A DNA stretch of 19,413 nt from JAAYCT01 sp964499575 (GTDB taxonomy: Bacteria > Bacillota > Clostridia > Saccharofermentanales > Saccharofermentanaceae), in contig CAZCLK010000027.1 in assembly GCA_964499575.1 (NCBI GenBank), positions 1 through 19,413 of the forward strand, in the 5' to 3' direction. This document shows positions 16,521 through 19,413 of the stretch, piece after piece; the stretch's first letter is position 1, and the number at the start of each line of letters is the position of its first letter. The position numbers and the translations under genes are program-made. The notes under the pieces were generated by a model. The model saw only the letters and a list, made by a program, of their open reading frames with translations. It searched no databases and was not told the DNA's origin.

Positions 16521-16543
16521 GTTGTTTCCTCGCTTTTCTGCCG

Positions 16544-18538
16544 TTATATCTTGGTCACGGCGCCAAACTTACATGCGTTGAAGCACTCTCCGCAACGCAC
16601 GCACTTCTCCTGATCGATGACATGCGCGTTACGCGGACTTCCGGCGATACAAACGACGGGGCAACGGCGGGCGCAAAGCGTACAACCGGTGCACTTGTCC
16701 GTATCGATGCTGTATCGAATGAGTTGGGCACACTTGTGGCTGGGACAACGCTTTTCCACGATATGGGCCATGACTTCCTCGCGGAAATTCTTAAGGACGC
16801 TCAGGATCGGATTCGGAGCGGATTGCCCGAGTCCGCAAAGCGATGTTTTCTTGATGAGGTTGCCTAACCGCTCCAGCTTGTCAATATCTTCCGGAACTCC
16901 GTTGCCCGAAGTGATCCGCTTCATGATCTCAAGCATCCGGAGCGTTCCTTCGCGGCAGGGAACGCATTTGCCGCAGGACTCGGACTGGGTGAACTCCAGA
17001 AAGAATTGTGCGGTGGCAACCATGCAGTCCGTCTCGTCCAGAACGATCATACCGCCGGAACCCATGATCGAGCCGATCTTGGCGAGCGATTCGTAATCGA
17101 CCGGCAGGTCGAGATCCTTTTCGGAAATGAATCCGCCGGACGGGCCTCCGGTCTGAACTGCCTTCAGCGCATGTCCGCCGGGGATCCCGCCGCCGATATC
17201 AAAAACGATATCGCGAAGGGAAGTGCCCATCGGGACTTCGACAAGACCGGTGTTCCGGACCTTTCCGGCCAACGCGAACACCTTGGTTCCCTTGCTCACA
17301 TCGGTTCCGATACAACTGAAAAACTCCGGCCCGTACAAGAGAATGACCGGGACGTTCGCCCANNNNNNNNNNNNNNNNNNNNNNNNNNNNNNNNNNNNNN
17401 NNNNNNNNNNNNNNNNNNNNNNNNNNNNNNNNNNNNNNNNNNNNNNNNNNNNNNNNNNNNNNTGGGTCGCGCCGATGGCGTAGGAGCCGATCGTCATGCC
17501 CTCGACGACACTGAAGGGATCCCCCTCCAATGCGCTTCTGTCCATGAAGGCGCCCGGGTCTCCCTCGTCGGCGTTACAAATGACATAGCGGATCGGATCG
17601 TTATTCCCCGTGACGGCGTTCTGCCATTTACGGCCGGTCGGATATCCGCCGCCGCCGCGTCCGCGCAGTCCGGAGGCCAGGACCTGATCGATGACCTCGC
17701 CGGAGGAATTACCGTCCAGGGCTTTCGCCAGGGACTCATAACCCTGATGCAGGAGATAATCCGAAAGATCCTCGGGATCGATGATCCCGCTGTGACGCAA
17801 GGTTAAGCGCGTCTGCTTATTGAAGAAAGAAACGTCTCCGTATACCGAAAGATAGCTCTTGGTCATCGGGTCCAGATCGATCTGCATGTCGGCGAGTGTC
17901 TCTCCCTTGACGATATGCGACTGAATGATTTTCTTGAGCTCGTCCCGGTAGGTGAATCCATAGGTGGTATTACCCGGCATAATCATCATGCGCGCGGTCT
18001 TGCAGTCCGAAAGTTCGGGCGTAAAGCCCATATGATCCGCCTCGTACACCTTGATGGAGTTCTCGGGCACCCCGCACTCATCCAGAAGTTCACCGAAAAC
18101 CTCCGGCCAGTTCGTGTCGGCGGCACAAAAGTTATTCCCGCAGAACACAACGACGTGCGAATAAATCGTGGTGGTCTTTTTGTCCAATATCAGGGACGGA
18201 ACCAATTCTCCGCCCAATACATGATCGTGAAAAATTTGCTGAACCTTTTCGGCGTCCACCTTCTCATACTTGAAAGGAATCTGACCTTTTACGAAAACGC
18301 CGACGATCGGTTCCCTGGCGCACCGTCCGGTGCAACCGGTCTGTTTGATCATGATGTCGTTTCTGCCGGACGCGCGGATGAGCTTCTCGAATTCCTTCCG
18401 GACGCTCTCCGCACCGGCGGCATTCTCGCATGTCGCCGATCCGATGTGAATCACACAATGAACGTCCTTGTTCTTCGCGGTTAATTCCTGAATTTGCTGA
18501 TCGCGCAAAAGGAGAAATTGATCATAAATCTTACCCAT
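16544..18538 (-). CDS. hydB: NuoF-like flavin/iron-sulfur subunit of [FeFe] hydrogenase, interrupted by a scaffold gap
   Basis: It oxidises or reduces NAD(H) at FMN and relays electrons to HydA. Visible parts: a thioredoxin-like [2Fe-2S] domain (Cys37, Cys69, Cys73); a second, degenerate thioredoxin-like domain (about 118-215, Cys133 and Cys138); the start of the NuoF domain (LRGRGGGGYPTGRKW, 291-305; CNADEGDPGAFMDR, 321-334); then the gap; then GGPSGGF, ESCGKCVPCREGT and CGLGQSAPNP (NuoF [4Fe-4S]); and two ferredoxin-type clusters at the C-terminus. The missing part should contain the FMN/NADH signature GAGAxVCGEETAL. The frame agrees on both sides of the gap, but its true length is unknown. 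I chose the ATG at 18538 because the promoter at 18622-18650 overlaps the longer start at 18643. The ribosome binding site is weak. First gene of the hyd operon. Confidence 0.92.
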   Translation of the reverse strand: MGKIYDQFLLLRDQQIQELTAKNKDVHCVIHIGSATCENAAGAESVRKEFEKLIRASGRNDIMIKQTGCTGRCAREPIVGVFVKGQIPFKYEKVDAEKVQQIFHDHVLGGELVPSLILDKKTTTIYSHVVVFCGNNFCAADTNWPEVFGELLDECGVPENSIKVYEADHMGFTPELSDCKTARMMIMPGNTTYGFTYRDELKKIIQSHIVKGETLADMQIDLDPMTKSYLSVYGDVSFFNKQTRLTLRHSGIIDPEDLSDYLLHQGYESLAKALDGNSSGEVIDQVLASGLRGRGGGGYPTGRKWQNAVTGNNDPIRYVICNADEGDPGAFMDRSALEGDPFSVVEGMTIGSYAIGATXXXXXXXXXXXXXXXXXXXXXXXXXXXXXXXXXXWANVPVILLYGPEFFSCIGTDVSKGTKVFALAGKVRNTGLVEVPMGTSLRDIVFDIGGGIPGGHALKAVQTGGPSGGFISEKDLDLPVDYESLAKIGSIMGSGGMIVLDETDCMVATAQFFLEFTQSESCGKCVPCREGTLRMLEIMKRITSGNGVPEDIDKLERLGNLIKKTSLCGLGQSAPNPILSVLKNFREEVMAHIVEKRCPSHKCAQLIRYSIDTDKCTGCTLCARRCPVVCIAGSPRNAHVIDQEKCVRCGECFNACKFGAVTKI
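17363..17462. other. Scaffold gap of 100 N inside hydB
   Basis: Exactly 100 unknown bases. The flanking HydB sequence jumps from GSYAIGAT to WANVPVILL, which in family members are, from memory, separated by roughly 95 residues. The real missing DNA is therefore probably nearer 285 bases. Confidence 0.95.
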
Positions 18539-18621
18539 AAAGCCCCATTCTCTTTCCGGCCGATCCCGACCTTGTCCGTGTTGGTTCGCTCTTTTTCTGT
18601 ACGCATTCAAACGCCGTAAGA

Positions 18622-18650
18622 ATTTTACATTGAAAGACGGCATGCGTCAA
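18622..18650 (-). promoter_or_regulatory. Promoter of the hyd operon
   Basis: TTGACG (18645-18650), 17 bases, TAAAAT (18622-18627) on the minus strand. It is close to consensus and lies about 85 bases before the hydB ATG at 18538. Transcription would start near 18615, which excludes the in-frame ATG at 18643 as the start. Confidence 0.7.
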
Positions 18651-18709
18651 CTCGTTGAATGTCTGTTTTTACGAACGAAAATATGCCCTTTTGTTGTTTT
18701 TTTTTATGT

Positions 18710-18721
18710 AATCGTACGATT
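18710..18721. promoter_or_regulatory. 12-bp perfect palindrome upstream of the hyd promoter
   Basis: AATCGTACGATT is fully self-complementary and has no spacer, next to a run of T (A on the minus strand) about 60 bases upstream of the hyd -35 box. It could be an operator, but it does not match the Rex consensus (TTGTTAA with its inverted repeat), and it may be chance. Confidence 0.25.
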
Positions 18722-18755
18722 CGTATCCTTTTTCCGAAATAACCGGCGCACTTCG

Positions 18756-19413
18756 TCAACGCACGGGGCCGGTCGATTCGCGAACGATCAGCTCGGGAGC
18801 AAGAAGCAACCGGCTGATGGCCATACCCTCCATCACTTGCTCCAGGGCGACACAGGCGCTCTTTCCGATGCTCAGGCGATCCTGCCGGATTGTCGTCAGC
18901 GGAGGCGTGGAATATCTCGCGATCGGGATATCGTCAAATCCGGTCACACTGATGTCCTGAGGGACCCGCAAGTCCAATTTGGCCAATTCGCTCAAAACTC
19001 CGACAGCGATGTAATCACTCGCGCAAACGATCGCCGTCGCCCCGTTTTCGACAAATTGCCGCACATAAGGCCCCGTGTTAATGGACGTGAAGTCCCCATA
19101 GGCCGCAAGATCCTTACGGACCGGCAGGTTGCATTTGTTCATACCGACCTTGAAGCCCTGGTAACGCTCTTGCGATACCCGGCTGTTTCCTTCTCCGTTC
19201 ATCAACGCGATCGACGTGTGCCCGAGAGAAGCCAGATGTTCGACGGCGTATGTGACGCCCTGATAGTTGTCGGTGCCGACACAGACGATTCTGGGATTGA
19301 GGATCAGATTATCCAGAACTACGGTCGGGATTACGGTGTTTCCGAGCTGGCGGTGAAAATCGGAATGGAGAAAAAAACCGAGAAGAAATCCGCCGGAGTA
19401 TTTGTTTTGGGTC
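18756..19413 (-). CDS. LacI-family transcription regulator, C-terminal part (cut by window edge)
   Basis: The reading frame is open to the right edge of the window, so the N-terminal helix-turn-helix and the start lie outside. The 218 visible residues form most of the sugar-binding-protein-like effector domain. Visible signatures are the strand-turn DNYQGVTYAVEHLASLGH followed by IALMNGEG, SQERYQGFK, ICASDYIAVGVLSELAKLDL, VPQDISVTGFDDIPIARYS and PPLTTIRQD. All are typical of LacI/GalR regulators, which bind a small sugar-like effector and repress catabolic operons. The effector cannot be told. It ends 106 bases upstream of the hyd promoter on the same strand with no convincing terminator. A link to hyd regulation is possible but unproven; such regulators usually control genes near their own 5' side. 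Confidence 0.9.
   Translation of the reverse strand, partial: TQNKYSGGFLLGFFLHSDFHRQLGNTVIPTVVLDNLILNPRIVCVGTDNYQGVTYAVEHLASLGHTSIALMNGEGNSRVSQERYQGFKVGMNKCNLPVRKDLAAYGDFTSINTGPYVRQFVENGATAIVCASDYIAVGVLSELAKLDLRVPQDISVTGFDDIPIARYSTPPLTTIRQDRLSIGKSACVALEQVMEGMAISRLLLAPELIVRESTGPVR

Noticed and set aside
18539..18643. N-terminal extension of HydB from the ATG at 18643
   Set aside because: It overlaps a near-consensus promoter (18622-18650), has no ribosome binding site, and the added residues are basic and unlike the family.
18743..18772. Possible terminator after the LacI-family gene
   Set aside because: A 5-bp stem with a loop of about 20 bases and a poor T tract.

Overview
The window looks like a draft (scaffolded) chromosome fragment from an anaerobic, Gram-positive-type bacterium, most likely a clostridial Firmicute. 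I infer this from the ribosomal protein S12, which carries the Firmicutes-type insertion before PQKRGVC, from the short ProB without a PUA domain, from strong GGAGG ribosome binding sites and from the NADH-linked trimeric [FeFe] hydrogenase. I cannot name genus or species from sequence alone. No tRNA, rRNA, CRISPR array, insertion sequence or prophage was seen. One run of exactly 100 N (17363-17462) marks a scaffold gap.

Layout. On the plus strand, 150-2621 encodes a class A penicillin-binding protein. Everything else reads on the minus strand. From the right edge leftward these are: the C-terminal part of a LacI-family regulator (cut by the window edge); a hydB-hydA-hydC operon for an electron-bifurcating or NADH-dependent [FeFe] hydrogenase with its own promoter; the str operon rpsL-rpsG-fusA-tuf, ended by a strong terminator; carB as a single-gene unit with its own promoter and terminator; two tandem paralogues encoding membrane-anchored extracellular proteins with two lipocalin-like beta domains joined by a Thr/Ala linker; a terminator; and proB, which converges on the penicillin-binding protein gene.

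How parts relate. The hydrogenase operon would couple NADH (and probably ferredoxin) to hydrogen. The str operon makes translation components and stands apart from its usual rpoBC and S10 neighbours. CarB and ProB are single biosynthetic enzymes without their usual partners carA and proA in view.

The most unusual features are two. First, the tandem surface-protein pair shares a 512-bp tract with no differences that I could find, flanked by much more diverged DNA on both sides, and a fragment of the 3' end of carB lies stranded between the two genes. This records a duplication that started inside carB, a later deletion at a microhomology, and probably gene conversion. Second, HydB appears to carry an extra, degenerate thioredoxin-like domain behind its normal N-terminal [2Fe-2S] domain. 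Smaller points are an arginine at the S12 position equivalent to E. coli K88 (a known streptomycin-resistance position) and a TSCSPGW H-cluster motif in HydA.
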